From: Pseudoalteromonas sp. UG3-2 | GTDB lineage: Bacteria; Pseudomonadota; Gammaproteobacteria; Enterobacterales; Alteromonadaceae | Reading direction: 5' to 3' | DNA length: 64,000 nt | NCBI RefSeq assembly: GCF_037120705.1 | Contig: NZ_JAWLJU010000002.1 | Coordinates: forward strand, 2,950,001-3,014,000 | In this document: positions 43,861 to 53,944 of the stretch, piece by piece | How positions within the stretch are numbered: position 1 is the stretch's first letter | How the letters are laid out: every line of letters starts with the position of its first letter | Position numbers and translations under genes: made by a program | Notes under the pieces: model-generated | What the model saw: only the letters and a program-made list of their open reading frames with translations | Databases searched by the model: none | Told to the model about the DNA's origin: nothing

Positions 43861-43964
43861 AACTCGTCTCCTGAGCAATCAAGTCTATAAATGAAATAGA
43901 TGAGCCAAGTTTTTGTGGTTAAAACCGCTCACTTTAAGGCTCGCTATCATATACTCAATCGCGG

Positions 43965-44912
43965 CTAAATTGAAGTACTAGGATACAGAGGTTGAAAACT
44001 GAATTGACCCTTTTCAGTTGAGTTTAGCTGAATTTCTTGCACTTTAGGGATGCTGTTACGGCAAAACAGGGTTGTGGCGTGTTCTAGCAACTGCTGGCAA
44101 TTATGGTAATCAGCCAGCTCGCCCACGGCAATATTAAGATAGCGCATAGCGGCATGAAGGGTTGGCAGTGGCTGTTGCTTGTCAATTGCTGGAGCGTGGT
44201 TTTGCTTTGACAGTTTAAAACCAGGTTTGGCAACGGCCAAAGGCACATGGGCATACAAAGGCTCGGGTTGCTGAAGTTGGCGAAATAAACTTATTTGCCT
44301 TGCTGTGGGTTCAACTAAATCGGCACCGCGCACCACATGACTTATTTGCTGCGCAATGTCATCAATGACGACCACCAGTTGATAAGCAAATAGGCCATCT
44401 CGGCGCTTAATAATATAGTCTTCACTGGCTAATTCAGGTGGTACATTGATATCACCTAAGATGGCATCTTGGAACTGCGTTACAGGAAAGTGCTGTTGCA
44501 AGCGTAGGGCATTGTCCTGCCATGGTAAGGATAGAGCTCTGCAGTGGTTATTATAATGCCCGCCCATGGCTTTTATCTGCTTTCTAGTGCACTGACAGGC
44601 ATACACTAGGCCAGAGTCATGCAAGTGTTCTAAGTAGTCTTGGTAGAGAGTGTGACGCTGTGACTGATAAACGGGTTGTTCATCCCAAGTTAGTGCAAAG
44701 GCTTCTAACGTATGAAGAATATCGCGGTCGGCACCGGCAACGACTCGAGGGGTATCAATGTCTTCAATCCTAACTAACCAGCTGCCTTGATTGCTGCGGG
44801 CATCCAAATAGCTGGCAACGGCCGCAATGAGCGAGCCAAAATGTAACGGCCCGGAGGGCGAGGGAGCAAATCGACCACGATAGCTCCCTGAGGGCATTGT
44901 GCTTGGGGACAT
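43965..44912 (-). CDS. gluQ: Glutamyl-Q tRNA(Asp) synthetase
   Basis: The 315-residue GluRS paralogue charges the queuosine base of tRNA-Asp with glutamate and lacks the anticodon-binding domain. It shows the class I HIGH-like motif in SPSGPLHFGSLIAAV (about 17-31) and a KMSKS-like motif FKLSKQNHAPA. Cys residues in YACQCTRKQI and NNHC may form the zinc site. Starts at 44912 or 44897 are both possible. It follows dksA by 12 bp, the usual dksA-gluQRS arrangement. Confidence 0.93.
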   Translation of the reverse strand: MSPSTMPSGSYRGRFAPSPSGPLHFGSLIAAVASYLDARSNQGSWLVRIEDIDTPRVVAGADRDILHTLEAFALTWDEQPVYQSQRHTLYQDYLEHLHDSGLVYACQCTRKQIKAMGGHYNNHCRALSLPWQDNALRLQQHFPVTQFQDAILGDINVPPELASEDYIIKRRDGLFAYQLVVVIDDIAQQISHVVRGADLVEPTARQISLFRQLQQPEPLYAHVPLAVAKPGFKLSKQNHAPAIDKQQPLPTLHAAMRYLNIAVGELADYHNCQQLLEHATTLFCRNSIPKVQEIQLNSTEKGQFSFQPLYPSTSI

Positions 44913-44924
44913 AATTGGCTGAGA

Positions 44925-45368
44925 TTAACCTCTGCCTTGTTGCTTTTCTTTAATCTCGGCTAAAGATTTACAATCCACGCACAGGTCAGCAGTGGGTCGC
45001 GCTTCTAGACGACGAATGCCAATTTCGATGCCACATGACTCGCAAAAACCAAAGTCATCGTCTTCGATAAGTTGTAACGTTTTTTCAATCTTCTTGATTA
45101 GTTTACGCTCGCGGTCGCGAGTACGCAGTTCAAGAGAAAACTCTTCTTCTTGTGCTGCACGGTCCACAGGATCAGGAAAGTTCGCCGCTTCATCTTGCAT
45201 GTGCGTCTTAGTGCGATCGACTTCATTACGTAGATCTGAACGCCATGCTTCTAAAATCGCTTTGAAATGCGCACGTTGTGCGTCATTCATATATTCTTCG
45301 CCTGGCTTTTCTTGATAAGGTTCTAACCCGGCTTGAGCCAATAACCCTAGTTTTTTCTGGTCTGGCAT
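44925..45368 (-). CDS. dksA: RNA polymerase-binding transcription factor DksA
   Basis: The 147-residue protein enters the RNA polymerase secondary channel and, with ppGpp, resets rRNA and amino-acid promoters. The coiled-coil tip carries DPVDRAA (66-72), matching the essential DxxDxA. The C4 zinc finger is complete (C109, C112, C130, C133 in CESCG and CVDC). A gaga-type ribosome-binding site precedes the ATG. It is upstream of gluQRS; a 173-bp gap to sfsA should hold its promoter. Confidence 0.97.
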   Translation of the reverse strand: MPDQKKLGLLAQAGLEPYQEKPGEEYMNDAQRAHFKAILEAWRSDLRNEVDRTKTHMQDEAANFPDPVDRAAQEEEFSLELRTRDRERKLIKKIEKTLQLIEDDDFGFCESCGIEIGIRRLEARPTADLCVDCKSLAEIKEKQQGRG

Positions 45369-45541
45369 ACCATTCTCCTAAATCCTTAATACATAACCCC
45401 AGCTTCCGCCGGCGGGTATAAATAGCAAAATCTTTACCCCTTAGCAAACACTTTTTTACCCTAATTGTCAGCTTATTTTTTCAAACTGAGCAAAAGGAAG
45501 TAAAAATCTGCTCCCCCTATATTGGGGTGGGGACAATAAAA

Positions 45542-46261
45542 TCAACCACTATAAAACGGAATTTGCTGCGAAAGGATCACTTGCGTGTCATCAATGGTGG
45601 CGCGATAGGCCATTATTTCGACACCAGCGGCTAACGCCTCTTGGATTAACTGAGCGTATTTGCTGTCAATGTGTGCTGCCGGCTTAACACTGTTAATCCC
45701 GGTGTGCAAAGCCGCGAATAACAGCACTGCACGATGGCCTTGTTGTTTAATATGTATTAGTTCACGAAGGTGCTTTTGGCCTCGCTGGGTTTGTGCGTCA
45801 GGAAAATAGCCTTGCTGGTTTTCAAGTAAGGTCACCGACTTGACCTCAATATAGCAGTGCTCGGGCTCAGCAGTTGTACTTGGTTGACTCAGTAATACGT
45901 CAATACGGCTATTTTCAGCACCGTACTTCACCTCTGTTGTCAGTTCGCTGTAGCCACTGAGGGCGGCGATGCGTTGCTGTTGTAATGCCTCTACCACCAC
46001 TTTATTGGCCATCGCAGTATTCACACAAATAAAGTTCCCCGCCTTATCTTGAGTGAGTTCAAGGGAGTGGGGGTATTTGCGTTTTGGGTTGTCGCTGCTG
46101 GAGTAGTAGGCTTTAAAACCTGAGTCAGCGCAGTTGGTCATGCGGCCGGTATTGGCACAATGAACGGTAAAAACGCTATTTTGGTCATCTTGTAAGTCGA
46201 CTAAAAAGCGTTTGTAGCGCTTAATTAATGTTGCTGGGCGCAATTTACTAGAAAACTTCAT
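45542..46261 (-). CDS. sfsA: Sugar fermentation stimulation protein homologue
   Basis: The 239-residue protein has the SfsA layout: an N-terminal OB-like DNA-binding part (LIKRYKRFLVDLQ, VHCANTGRM) and a C-terminal nuclease-like domain with IDVLLSQ, CYIEVKSVTLLE and FPDAQTQRGQKHLREL. The E-x-K and Asp residues match a PD-(D/E)XK-type core. The cellular role is poorly defined; DNA binding is known for the E. coli homologue. It is divergent from pepB. Confidence 0.93.
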   Translation of the reverse strand: MKFSSKLRPATLIKRYKRFLVDLQDDQNSVFTVHCANTGRMTNCADSGFKAYYSSSDNPKRKYPHSLELTQDKAGNFICVNTAMANKVVVEALQQQRIAALSGYSELTTEVKYGAENSRIDVLLSQPSTTAEPEHCYIEVKSVTLLENQQGYFPDAQTQRGQKHLRELIHIKQQGHRAVLLFAALHTGINSVKPAAHIDSKYAQLIQEALAAGVEIMAYRATIDDTQVILSQQIPFYSG

Positions 46262-46337
46262 TGGTCGCTTTGGGTTGGGGGAATTTAGTGCCTAGTGTAC
46301 ACTTAACAGCACTAACAAGCACAAGAGTGAAAAGAGA

Positions 46338-47633
46338 ATGTCAGATAAATTTATTGTACGACTCAGCGAAGAAGCAAAGCCGGCTTACCTTGCTTCTGGC
46401 GCGGCACTGTCGTTTGAAAAGGACGGTGCTGTTATTCATCTAGAACAAGATGAAACCTTAAAAAACATTCAAAAAGCAGCGCGAGCTATTGCTCAGCAAG
46501 GTGTTAAGCAAGTGCAGCTCGACGGCGAGCTATGGTGTACGGAGTCGCAGTGGGCGTTTTATCAGGGCTTTGTATCACCCAAAGCACTAGACAGCGTGGT
46601 GTTCACAGACAATGAACAGTCTGATTTAAAGGAACTGGAAGCATTAAAAAATGCCGCCACTTGGATGCGTCAAATGATCAACGGCACAGCCGAAGACATT
46701 TACCCTGAAAGCCTTGCCGGCAAAGCGGCCGAGTTTATTCAATCACTGGCGCCGGAGCATGTGAGCTACCAGATCATTAAAGGTGATGCCTTGTTGGAGC
46801 AGCAGTGGATAGGTATTCACGAGGTTGGACGTGGTAGTGAGCGTCCACCGGTATTATTGGAGCTTGACTACAACCCAAGTGGAAATGAAGATGCACCAGT
46901 TAGCGCAGCCCTAGTCGGTAAAGGTATTACCTTCGATTCTGGTGGTTACTCTATTAAGCCTAGTGAAGGGATGCTAACCATGAAATGTGACATGGGTGGC
47001 GCTGCTACTGTGACTGCCGGTTTGGCGCTGGCTATTCAGCGTGGTTTTGACCGTCGCGTTAAGCTTTACCTTTGCTGTGCTGAAAACCTAATTTCTGGTC
47101 ACGCTTACAAGTTAGGTGATATCTTAACCTATAAAAACGGTACCACGGTGGAGATTGTTAATACCGATGCTGAAGGCCGTTTAGTATTAGCAGATGGTTT
47201 AATGGCGGCAGGTGAGTCTGGTGCCGAGTTGATCATTGATGCCGCAACGCTTACCGGTGCCGCATTAATGGCGGTGGGTCAAGAATACAATGCGCTATTT
47301 GGCTTAGATAAAGAGTTGGTGTCTGATGTACAGCAATTTGCCAGTGAAGAATTTGAAGCCGCATGGCCGTTACCATTAGAAAAGTGGCACCAAAATAACT
47401 GCCCATCACCGTATGCCGATACCGCAAATAGTCGAGCACAAAAAGGTGGTGGCTTTGGTGGTGCTTCCAATGCCGCTGGTTTCTTATCGCGCTTTGTGCC
47501 AAATGAAGGCAAAGGCTGGGTACACATCGACTTGGCTGCTGCATTCCAAAACTCAGGCACTGGTCAGTGGTCTGCGGGCGCAACCACACTAGGAATGAGA
47601 ACAGTGGCGAGAACGCTGCAGGAAAAAGCCTAA
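46338..47633 (+). CDS. pepB: Aminopeptidase B (M17 leucyl aminopeptidase family)
   Basis: The 431-residue metallopeptidase removes N-terminal residues in peptide turnover. The M17 catalytic core has VGKGITFDSGGYSIKP, MKCDMGGAATV and the family signature NTDAEGRLVLADGL (metal-ligand Asp and Glu, catalytic Arg). The short N-terminal domain (about 1-170) fits PepB rather than PepA. An aagaga element precedes the ATG at 46338. It is convergent with a CBS protein gene. Confidence 0.93.
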   Translation: MSDKFIVRLSEEAKPAYLASGAALSFEKDGAVIHLEQDETLKNIQKAARAIAQQGVKQVQLDGELWCTESQWAFYQGFVSPKALDSVVFTDNEQSDLKELEALKNAATWMRQMINGTAEDIYPESLAGKAAEFIQSLAPEHVSYQIIKGDALLEQQWIGIHEVGRGSERPPVLLELDYNPSGNEDAPVSAALVGKGITFDSGGYSIKPSEGMLTMKCDMGGAATVTAGLALAIQRGFDRRVKLYLCCAENLISGHAYKLGDILTYKNGTTVEIVNTDAEGRLVLADGLMAAGESGAELIIDAATLTGAALMAVGQEYNALFGLDKELVSDVQQFASEEFEAAWPLPLEKWHQNNCPSPYADTANSRAQKGGGFGGASNAAGFLSRFVPNEGKGWVHIDLAAAFQNSGTGQWSAGATTLGMRTVARTLQEKA

Positions 47634-47643
47634 TCACTTGCTG

Positions 47644-47665
47644 GGAGTGAGCGTTTGCTCACTCC
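47644..47665. terminator. Convergent hairpin between pepB and CBS genes
   Basis: GGAGTGAGC-gttt-GCTCACTCC is a perfect 9-bp stem placed 10 bp from both gene ends. There is no clear T-run, so termination strength is uncertain. Confidence 0.6.
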
Positions 47666-47675
47666 TATAACCCTA

Positions 47676-48095
47676 CTATGACAGTAACGCTGCAGCTAAG
47701 CGGACAAAATCAGAAGACGTCAGAATCCCCATTAATTTATCCTCTTCATCAACCACGGGCATACAACCGTGACGGTTATCGACAAAAAAGCGCACCACAT
47801 CTTGCAATGATTGCTGTGGCTGCACACTGGCAAAGTCTACCGCCATAATTTCTTGCACCAGTGTTTGCTTTTCTTTGCGCTCCAGCGCATTGGCGCCATA
47901 GGTGGCCATGATCCCCATTACTTTGGCAATCATAATCTTCTGCGTCAACATGCCTACTAAAACGCCGTCCTCGTTTATCACCGGAATATGACGAACATTC
48001 TTTTCCTTCATTAAATTATGGGCATCGTGCAGGGTATTGCTCGCGGTCACGGCAAAGGGATCGGGAGTCATTAAATCGGCAACGGATTGCTTCAT
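47676..48095 (-). CDS. Two-CBS-domain protein
   Basis: The 139-residue protein is made of two CBS domains (about 5-60 and 75-135: DLMTPDPFAVTASNTLHDA and EIMAVDFASVQPQQSLQDV). CBS pairs bind adenine nucleotides and act as energy-sensing modules. No attached effector domain is present, so it presumably regulates another protein in trans. The partner cannot be named from context. Confidence 0.88.
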   Translation of the reverse strand: MKQSVADLMTPDPFAVTASNTLHDAHNLMKEKNVRHIPVINEDGVLVGMLTQKIMIAKVMGIMATYGANALERKEKQTLVQEIMAVDFASVQPQQSLQDVVRFFVDNRHGCMPVVDEEDKLMGILTSSDFVRLAAALLS

Positions 48096-48240
48096 ACTTA
48101 TACCTTCTACTTATCTTCACTGCTGTAATTTTAGCTTTATTTCAGCGCTTTGCATGGTATCAAGATCAAGTTTTGAACCTTTTGTGGAACATTTAGTCCA
48201 CACTCTAGGTAAAATAATAACAATCACTAAGGAGAAAGCG

Positions 48241-48894
48241 GTGAAACCACTTGCCCATTTTATTTTGGCCGCAGGCCTATTGAGTCAGGCGGCCTTGGCC
48301 GCTCAGCGAAGTGTGGACTACGATGAGATTAACAACGTGCTTGATATTATCGTTAACCAGGCACAATCGCCTTATGTCCTGTCTAAGTTCCAAGTTGAAG
48401 TAAAAGACCCCAGCATCAAACTCACTGACGTGAAGCTCTGGCTTGAGCGAGAAGGGCAAATGTTTGCTCAAGGAGAAATCGCCACAGACGGTAGCATTAC
48501 GTTACCTATTTTGCCCAAAGAACAAGCCGAAGATGTGAAGCTCGTTATAAATCAGGAAAAGGGGGCCGTTGCAATAAGCGTAAATATGGATTTAGCGCCG
48601 ATCACTAGCCAGCAGGTGAGCTACCGCGAGCTATTCGTACTGTTAGAAGATATGAATAAGTTTGTTGATGAAATGGCGGGCGGCTTGTCTTGGTTTGCAC
48701 CTAACTATGAAGAGTTAGAGTTTACCTTCGGCGAAGCGGCTAAAGTGCACTTTCATGATGCCAACGGCAATAAAGTGGAATTTGTTACCAATGATGAGTT
48801 TAAAACCCACATCCCCTTAAAAGCACAATGGATGAAACACAATCCTACCATCGAGTTTAGCGCTTTACCTGAAGCCTTTGCTCCTATCGACTAA
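48241..48894 (+). CDS. DUF2057 family periplasmic protein
   Basis: The 217-residue protein has a signal peptide (about 1-20, SQAALA-AQ) and the DUF2057 (YccT-like) layout: VDYDEINNVLDIIV, FQVEVKDPSIKLTDVKLWLE and a C-terminal beta-rich half. I chose the GTG at 48241 because an aaggagaaa site lies 6 nt before it; the longer open frame upstream has no signal peptide. The E. coli relative has been linked to inhibition of curli synthesis; that role here is not shown. Confidence 0.82.
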   Translation: MKPLAHFILAAGLLSQAALAAQRSVDYDEINNVLDIIVNQAQSPYVLSKFQVEVKDPSIKLTDVKLWLEREGQMFAQGEIATDGSITLPILPKEQAEDVKLVINQEKGAVAISVNMDLAPITSQQVSYRELFVLLEDMNKFVDEMAGGLSWFAPNYEELEFTFGEAAKVHFHDANGNKVEFVTNDEFKTHIPLKAQWMKHNPTIEFSALPEAFAPID

Positions 48895-48915
48895 GCGAGC
48901 CAGTGAGAAGAGTTA

Positions 48916-49698
48916 CTAGTTTTGTAAGCTAACCCTGCTGGCAATACTGGGCTGTTGCTCTGCTAACTTGGCTAAGCGAATGTATTTTTGTTCAACCAAC
49001 TTTGAGAGCGTCACCAACTGCCCTGGTTGGCGCTCGAATTCTGCCAGTTTGCGCTGTAAAAAAGCTAAGGTTTCAGGGTAGGGGTGAGCGATAACCACCA
49101 CATGGCGCTGTTTGGCTAGCAGTTGCAGGGTGTGCTGCCACTGCATCTCCAGCGCCGCTTCTGAGACATCATTATCGAGAAACACTTGTCGTGCAATATT
49201 CTTCACGCCATAGAGGTTTGCAGCATGTTGCGCTTGGCTTTGGCTGGTGGTGCGGCTATCTAAAAAGTAGAGCCCGCGTTTTTTTAAAATTTCCATGGTC
49301 CACTTCATTGGCTCTATTTGTGCTGTTAGCTCTGAGCCCATGTGGTTGTTAACGCCTTTAACTTGCGGCAAAGTGGACAAAGCATTGCCTAAGGTCATTT
49401 GTAATTGCCACTTTTCCATGGTGGTGGTTAACGCACCTGGACCCAGCTTTTTACTCTTGTCTTCGGCCTGCATGGGGACGTGTAATAATAATTCCCGCTG
49501 TTGTTGACTGGCAGCAAAGGCAAACTGTTGCGAAAAAGGGGTGTGCGGCAAGATCGAAAAAGAGACCTCTTGAGGAAGCCGAAGTAATGCAAGGTCACGT
49601 TGATGATTACCAACATCATCAATGACGATAGCGAGTTGTGCTGCTGTCGCTGCCGATGAAATCAGCAGTAGCAGTAGTCCTGTTATTATTTTTAGCAC
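48916..49698 (-). CDS. Divergent polysaccharide deacetylase family protein (YibQ-like)
   Basis: The 260-residue exported protein has a signal peptide (about 1-19, SAATA-AQ) and the divergent polysaccharide deacetylase fold: LAIVIDDVGNHQRD (Asp pair), VSFSILPHTPF, LLHVPMQA, GVNNHMGSELT and LDSRTTSQSQA. It begins with GTG. It is the last gene of the gpmI-envC-ctpA-yibQ run, an order also seen near E. coli envC. A role in cell-wall or envelope remodelling is inferred; the substrate is unknown. Confidence 0.9.
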   Translation of the reverse strand: MLKIITGLLLLLISSAATAAQLAIVIDDVGNHQRDLALLRLPQEVSFSILPHTPFSQQFAFAASQQQRELLLHVPMQAEDKSKKLGPGALTTTMEKWQLQMTLGNALSTLPQVKGVNNHMGSELTAQIEPMKWTMEILKKRGLYFLDSRTTSQSQAQHAANLYGVKNIARQVFLDNDVSEAALEMQWQHTLQLLAKQRHVVVIAHPYPETLAFLQRKLAEFERQPGQLVTLSKLVEQKYIRLAKLAEQQPSIASRVSLQN

Positions 49699-49737
49699 AC
49701 AAATTATTATTATCGTTATTCACCCTGGGGTGAGTTT

Positions 49738-50949
49738 TTATTGTGATTGAACTAGCGCCAAGGCCTTTGGCCAATGTGAGGCAAGCTGTTCAATTCCTGT
49801 TGTTTTGTTTGATTCTTCACCAGTTATTATAGCGCTTTTATCGACAAGGGAAAGCGTTTGTTTGCTAAAGTGTACGTCTGGCTCTACGCCTTTGCCCTCA
49901 ATGGAGCTGCCGGCAGGGGTAAAGTAGCGAGCAGTGGTGAGTTTTAGGGCGGTGGTGCCATTGCCAATTGGGATAAGCGACTGCACTGAGCCCTTACCAT
50001 AAGAAGTCAGGCCAACGACTAAAGCGCGCTTATTATCTTTTAACGCTGCGGCTAAGATTTCTGCGGCGGAAGCCGAATTATGATTGATCAACACTAAAAT
50101 GGGCGCGCCATTTAAAATGTCGCCTTGCTGAGCGACATACGCTTGGTTGGCATCATAGAATCGTCCTTTGGTGGTCACTATGGTGCCGCTGTCTAAAAAC
50201 AAGTCTGAAATGGCAACGGCGCTGCTTAGCGTACCGCCAGGGTTATCGCGTAAGTCAATCACTAACTTATTTAGCGTGGTACCTAGCTGGCTTTCAAGTT
50301 GGTTGATGTGTCTGGCGACATCGTGAAAAGTATGGTGGTTAAAGCTATTAACACTAATGTAGCCTGTTCCCTCAGGCAGTAGCGTGCTGGCAACGCTTTC
50401 CAAGGTAATTTCACGGCGTTGTAAGTGCAGCTGAACTTCTGTTTGCTCTCTTACCACAGTCATAACAATTTGCCGCTTTTGCGCCGCTCGCAACAAGGCC
50501 GATACATCTGAAATGGTTTTGTTTTCGACATTGTGCCCGTTGATGGATTTAATTTTGTCGCCGGCTTTGATGCCACTGTTTGCCGCTGGTGAGTTAGGGA
50601 TAGTAGCTAAGATAACCACAAAGTTTTCACGTTCTTCCACTTCAATACCCAAGCCGGTGTAGCGACCATTAGCGGCACTGAAAATCGACTCTAGTTCTTG
50701 CTCATCAAGGTATTTTGAGTAAGGGTCTAGTTGTTCAAAGAGGTGGTCGACATTGTTGACATTAAAGCGGCTCAGGGGCACGTCTTCGACATAATAAGTG
50801 TGAATATGATAGAGAATTTCATCCACTTGTTGTGCTGAAAGTTTATTGGTTTGGGCGTGCGTTAGGGCGCTAAAACAAAGTAATAGCAAAAACACCAGCA
50901 CGGCAAGATAGCGTGCTGCCAAGGTGTAAAAGCGGTGATGTTTATTCAT
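49738..50949 (-). CDS. S41 C-terminal processing peptidase
   Basis: The 403-residue periplasmic protease has a signal anchor (about 11-32). A PDZ domain follows (about 97-165, GRYTGLGIEVEER, IKAGDKIKSING), then the S41 catalytic domain with a Ser-Lys dyad: SASAAEI (about 292-297) and Lys319 in TSYGKGSVQ. It is a CtpA-like enzyme cutting at C-termini of envelope proteins. It lies between envC and yibQ, which suggests a role in regulating peptidoglycan-enzyme activators. Confidence 0.94.
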   Translation of the reverse strand: MNKHHRFYTLAARYLAVLVFLLLLCFSALTHAQTNKLSAQQVDEILYHIHTYYVEDVPLSRFNVNNVDHLFEQLDPYSKYLDEQELESIFSAANGRYTGLGIEVEERENFVVILATIPNSPAANSGIKAGDKIKSINGHNVENKTISDVSALLRAAQKRQIVMTVVREQTEVQLHLQRREITLESVASTLLPEGTGYISVNSFNHHTFHDVARHINQLESQLGTTLNKLVIDLRDNPGGTLSSAVAISDLFLDSGTIVTTKGRFYDANQAYVAQQGDILNGAPILVLINHNSASAAEILAAALKDNKRALVVGLTSYGKGSVQSLIPIGNGTTALKLTTARYFTPAGSSIEGKGVEPDVHFSKQTLSLVDKSAIITGEESNKTTGIEQLASHWPKALALVQSQ

Positions 50950-50985
50950 GTGCTGCTCCTCTTAGGTGCAGCACGGGTTATTCAG

Positions 50986-52116
50986 TTAACTGGATCTGCA
51001 CCATTTAATCGGATCGACAGCGCTTCCCTTATGCCGTATTTCAAAGTATAGACCAGAATTTTGTTGTCCGCCGCTTTGTCCTACCAACGCGATGGGCTCG
51101 CCGCCTCTTACCTCATCGCCAACGTCGCGTAATAAGGTTTGGGCGTGGCCATATAGGCTCATAAAGCCATGGCCATGGTCTAATACAATGACCCAGCCAA
51201 AGCCATTTAACCAATCGGCATAGACTACTTGGCCAGGGGCGATACTATTAACTTCTTTGCCTTCAGGCGCTCTGATCAGTACGCCTTTCCAATTCATGCC
51301 GGCGTGCTTGCGCTGGCCAAAGCGATGTTTTATTTGCCCTTTGATGGGTAACTGGAGCTTGCCTTTTAACCGCGCTAAGCCATCGAGTCGAATCTCAGCT
51401 TGCTGCTGCGCTTTCGCCAGCTCCGCTAAAGTATCTAATAAGGTTTGCTCATTCTCTTTTAAATAAGCAATTTCAGATTGCGTTTGCTGCAGCTGGTCGT
51501 TGAGTTTGGCCAGTTGCGCTTGACGTGACTGCTTCGCAGCTTGCAGCTCAGCAAGGCGTTCTTGTTGGTGTTGCTTTAACGCTTCAAGGCGCTCTTGGTT
51601 GCGACTTAATTCGGTTTGAGTTTGCTTCAGCTCCTGACTAATGGCCTGGAGTTTTTCAAGTTGCTTTATGCGGGCTTTGTTGAGGTAGTCATAGTAGCTT
51701 ATGGTGCGCTCAAGCTTAGCAGCGGGCTCTTGGTTGAGCAGCATTCTGGCATAATCGTGGCCGCCGGTCATGTAGGCGCTTTTTAATTGTGCCGCCAGAA
51801 CTTGCTGATACTTTGCCTGGTCTTGTTGTAATTGCTGCTCTTGTGCTTCTAGGCGTCGTTGCTCTTTTTGGTTAGTAGCAATACCTTGTTCGGTCATGGA
51901 GACGGCTTTGGCACTTTTGGCTATGTCTAATTCAAATGCCTGTAGCTTTTTTTCTGCCGCTTTGATTGCGCTTCTTTGCTTATTGTAAGCACGTTGACTG
52001 CTTTTCAGCTGTTGCTGTACTTCACTTAAGTCTTGCTGGGTGCGAGACTCACTGGCAACCACAAAAGTGGTTACCAGTAACATGGAAGTTGCGGTAAGGA
52101 GCGCCCTAATAAGCAT
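50986..52116 (-). CDS. envC: Murein hydrolase activator EnvC
   Basis: The 376-residue periplasmic protein has a signal peptide (about 1-21), a long coiled coil (about 25-245, rich in Gln, Lys and Glu) and a C-terminal LytM/M23 domain (about 255-370). The LytM metal site is degenerate: HAGMNWKG lacks the Asp and the final motif reads LYFEIRH instead of LHFEIRH. This is typical of EnvC, which activates amidases AmiA/AmiB at the septum rather than cutting itself. It follows gpmI by 10 bp. Confidence 0.95.
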   Translation of the reverse strand: MLIRALLTATSMLLVTTFVVASESRTQQDLSEVQQQLKSSQRAYNKQRSAIKAAEKKLQAFELDIAKSAKAVSMTEQGIATNQKEQRRLEAQEQQLQQDQAKYQQVLAAQLKSAYMTGGHDYARMLLNQEPAAKLERTISYYDYLNKARIKQLEKLQAISQELKQTQTELSRNQERLEALKQHQQERLAELQAAKQSRQAQLAKLNDQLQQTQSEIAYLKENEQTLLDTLAELAKAQQQAEIRLDGLARLKGKLQLPIKGQIKHRFGQRKHAGMNWKGVLIRAPEGKEVNSIAPGQVVYADWLNGFGWVIVLDHGHGFMSLYGHAQTLLRDVGDEVRGGEPIALVGQSGGQQNSGLYFEIRHKGSAVDPIKWCRSS

Positions 52117-52126
52117 AAATGCGCCG

Positions 52127-53668
52127 TTACTTTAAACGCATGATAGAGGTACCTGTCATTTCGCTCGGCTGTTCCATACCGAGCAAATGCAACATAGTCG
52201 GAGCGACATCACTGAGGGCCTTGCCAGGTTGCGGCTCAGCATCACGTCCCACATAAATGAAAGGAACGGGCTCACTGGTATGTGCCGTGTGTGCCTGCCC
52301 AGTGTTTGGGTTAACCATTTGTTCGGCGTTACCATGGTCAGCTGTGATAAGCGCTTCACCACCGACTTCTTTCAGTGCCTCAATTACTCGACCGATGCAA
52401 CCATCAACCGCTTCACAGGCTTTCACTGCGGCTTCAAATACCCCAGAGTGGCCTACCATATCGCCATTAGGGTAGTTGCAAATGATGACATCGTGTTCGC
52501 CGCTGTGAATGGCGGCAACCAGTTTATCGGTAAGTAATTCAGAGTTCATTTCTGGTTGTAGATCATAAGTCGCGACTTGAGGCGAAGGAATTAACTCGCG
52601 CTTTTCCCCTGCAAATAGCTCCTCACGGCCACCACTAAAGAAGAAAGTCACATGGGCGTACTTTTCAGTTTCTGAAATACGTAGCTGGGTTTTATCGTGT
52701 TTTGCCAGCCACTCGCCTAGTACGTTAACTAGCGCTTCTGGGGCAAATGCAACCGGCGCGTTAATATCGGCGGCGTACTCGGTCATCATCACAAAACCAC
52801 TGAGTTTCGGTGCCTTACGCTTATTAAAGCCGTCGAAGTCAGCGTCGACAAAAGCGCGTGACATCTGACGAGCGCGGTCGGCTCTAAAGTTCATAAAGAT
52901 CACGCTGTCGCCGTCATCAATGGTTGCTGGTTGCTCGCCTTCAGGCACGATTAAAGAAGCTTTAACAAACTCATCATTTTCATCACGCTCATAAGCGGCT
53001 TTTAGTGCTGCCATGCTCGACTCATAGCGGTATTCTGCCTCACCTGATACCATCAAGTTGTATGCAGACTCGATGCGTTCCCAGCGATTGTCACGGTCCA
53101 TAGCATAATAACGACCAACCACTGAGGCTACGCGGCCACAGTTTAATTTTTGCATCAATGCATCCATGCGCTCAAGGGACGCCTCGGCACTGCGCGGTGG
53201 GGTATCACGGCCATCTAAAAAGGCGTGTAAATAAACGGTAGCACCACGCTTTGCTGCCATTTCGATAGCTGCAGCAATGTGATCCTCATGGCTGTGCACG
53301 CCACCTGGGCTAAGTAACCCCATTAAATGCACCGCTTTATTTTGCGCTACGGCTTTGTCGATATTTTCTACTAATACTGGATTATGCTCAAACTCGCCAT
53401 CAGCAATGGCTTTGGTGATGCGAGTAAAGTCTTGATAGACAATACGGCCAGCACCGAGGTTGACGTGACCCACTTCCGAGTTGCCCATTTGGCCGTCAGG
53501 CAGACCAACGTCCATGCCTGAACCGGAAATAAGAGTATGGGGAGCGCTTTGCCATAGTTCATCTAATACTGGGGTATTAGCCGCTAAAATCGCGTTACTT
53601 TCACTATCTTCACGATAGCCCCAACCGTCTAAAATCATTAATACCAATGGCTTTTTCTTAGCTGTCAT
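52127..53668 (-). CDS. gpmI: 2,3-bisphosphoglycerate-independent phosphoglycerate mutase
   Basis: The 513-residue manganese enzyme interconverts 3- and 2-phosphoglycerate. The phosphatase domain opens [14 protein letters not shown] and has the phospho-Ser in [13 protein letters not shown] (about 61-73); later metal motifs are [13 protein letters not shown] and [11 protein letters not shown]. Length is typical. It heads the gpmI-envC-ctpA-yibQ minus-strand run. Confidence 0.97.
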   Translation of the reverse strand: MTAKKKPLVLMILDGWGYREDSESNAILAANTPVLDELWQSAPHTLISGSGMDVGLPDGQMGNSEVGHVNLGAGRIVYQDFTRITKAIADGEFEHNPVLVENIDKAVAQNKAVHLMGLLSPGGVHSHEDHIAAAIEMAAKRGATVYLHAFLDGRDTPPRSAEASLERMDALMQKLNCGRVASVVGRYYAMDRDNRWERIESAYNLMVSGEAEYRYESSMAALKAAYERDENDEFVKASLIVPEGEQPATIDDGDSVIFMNFRADRARQMSRAFVDADFDGFNKRKAPKLSGFVMMTEYAADINAPVAFAPEALVNVLGEWLAKHDKTQLRISETEKYAHVTFFFSGGREELFAGEKRELIPSPQVATYDLQPEMNSELLTDKLVAAIHSGEHDVIICNYPNGDMVGHSGVFEAAVKACEAVDGCIGRVIEALKEVGGEALITADHGNAEQMVNPNTGQAHTAHTSEPVPFIYVGRDAEPQPGKALSDVAPTMLHLLGMEQPSEMTGTSIMRLK

Positions 53669-53944
53669 TTGCGCTCCTGAAATCCTGAATTAGGCACGAT
53701 GTTGATGTTTTATCAACCACTGGATGGTTGCACCACGGGGTGTCGTGCTGCAGAGTTGATAAAATTATTCTGGTTACAGGCAGTAGAATACCTTTTTCTG
53801 TATGATTATTCAGCCCCGAAAAAGTGATTTCTGCTCATAGCCAAGGTTTTTTTGCTGTTAAACAACAGCTCTGTTTTGTCTGCCATAAAGAGGGTATACT
53901 TGCTGCCACTCACTATCTATCAGTAACTTTTGGTTGGTAAATAA
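53669..53944. promoter_or_regulatory. Divergent region gpmI / rhodanese-grxC-secB
   Basis: About 276 bp with promoters for both sides. A small inverted repeat, GTTGAT/ATCAAC, lies at about 53702-53719. No known operator was recognised. Confidence 0.4.

Noticed and set aside
48037..48240. Upstream extension of the DUF2057 gene
   Set aside because: The extension overlaps the divergent CBS gene, lacks a signal peptide and is out of place given the strong site before the GTG at 48241.
50986..52116. EnvC as an active LytM endopeptidase
   Set aside because: Two metal-site positions are changed (NW for the Asp, Tyr for His in the last motif), which fits an activator.
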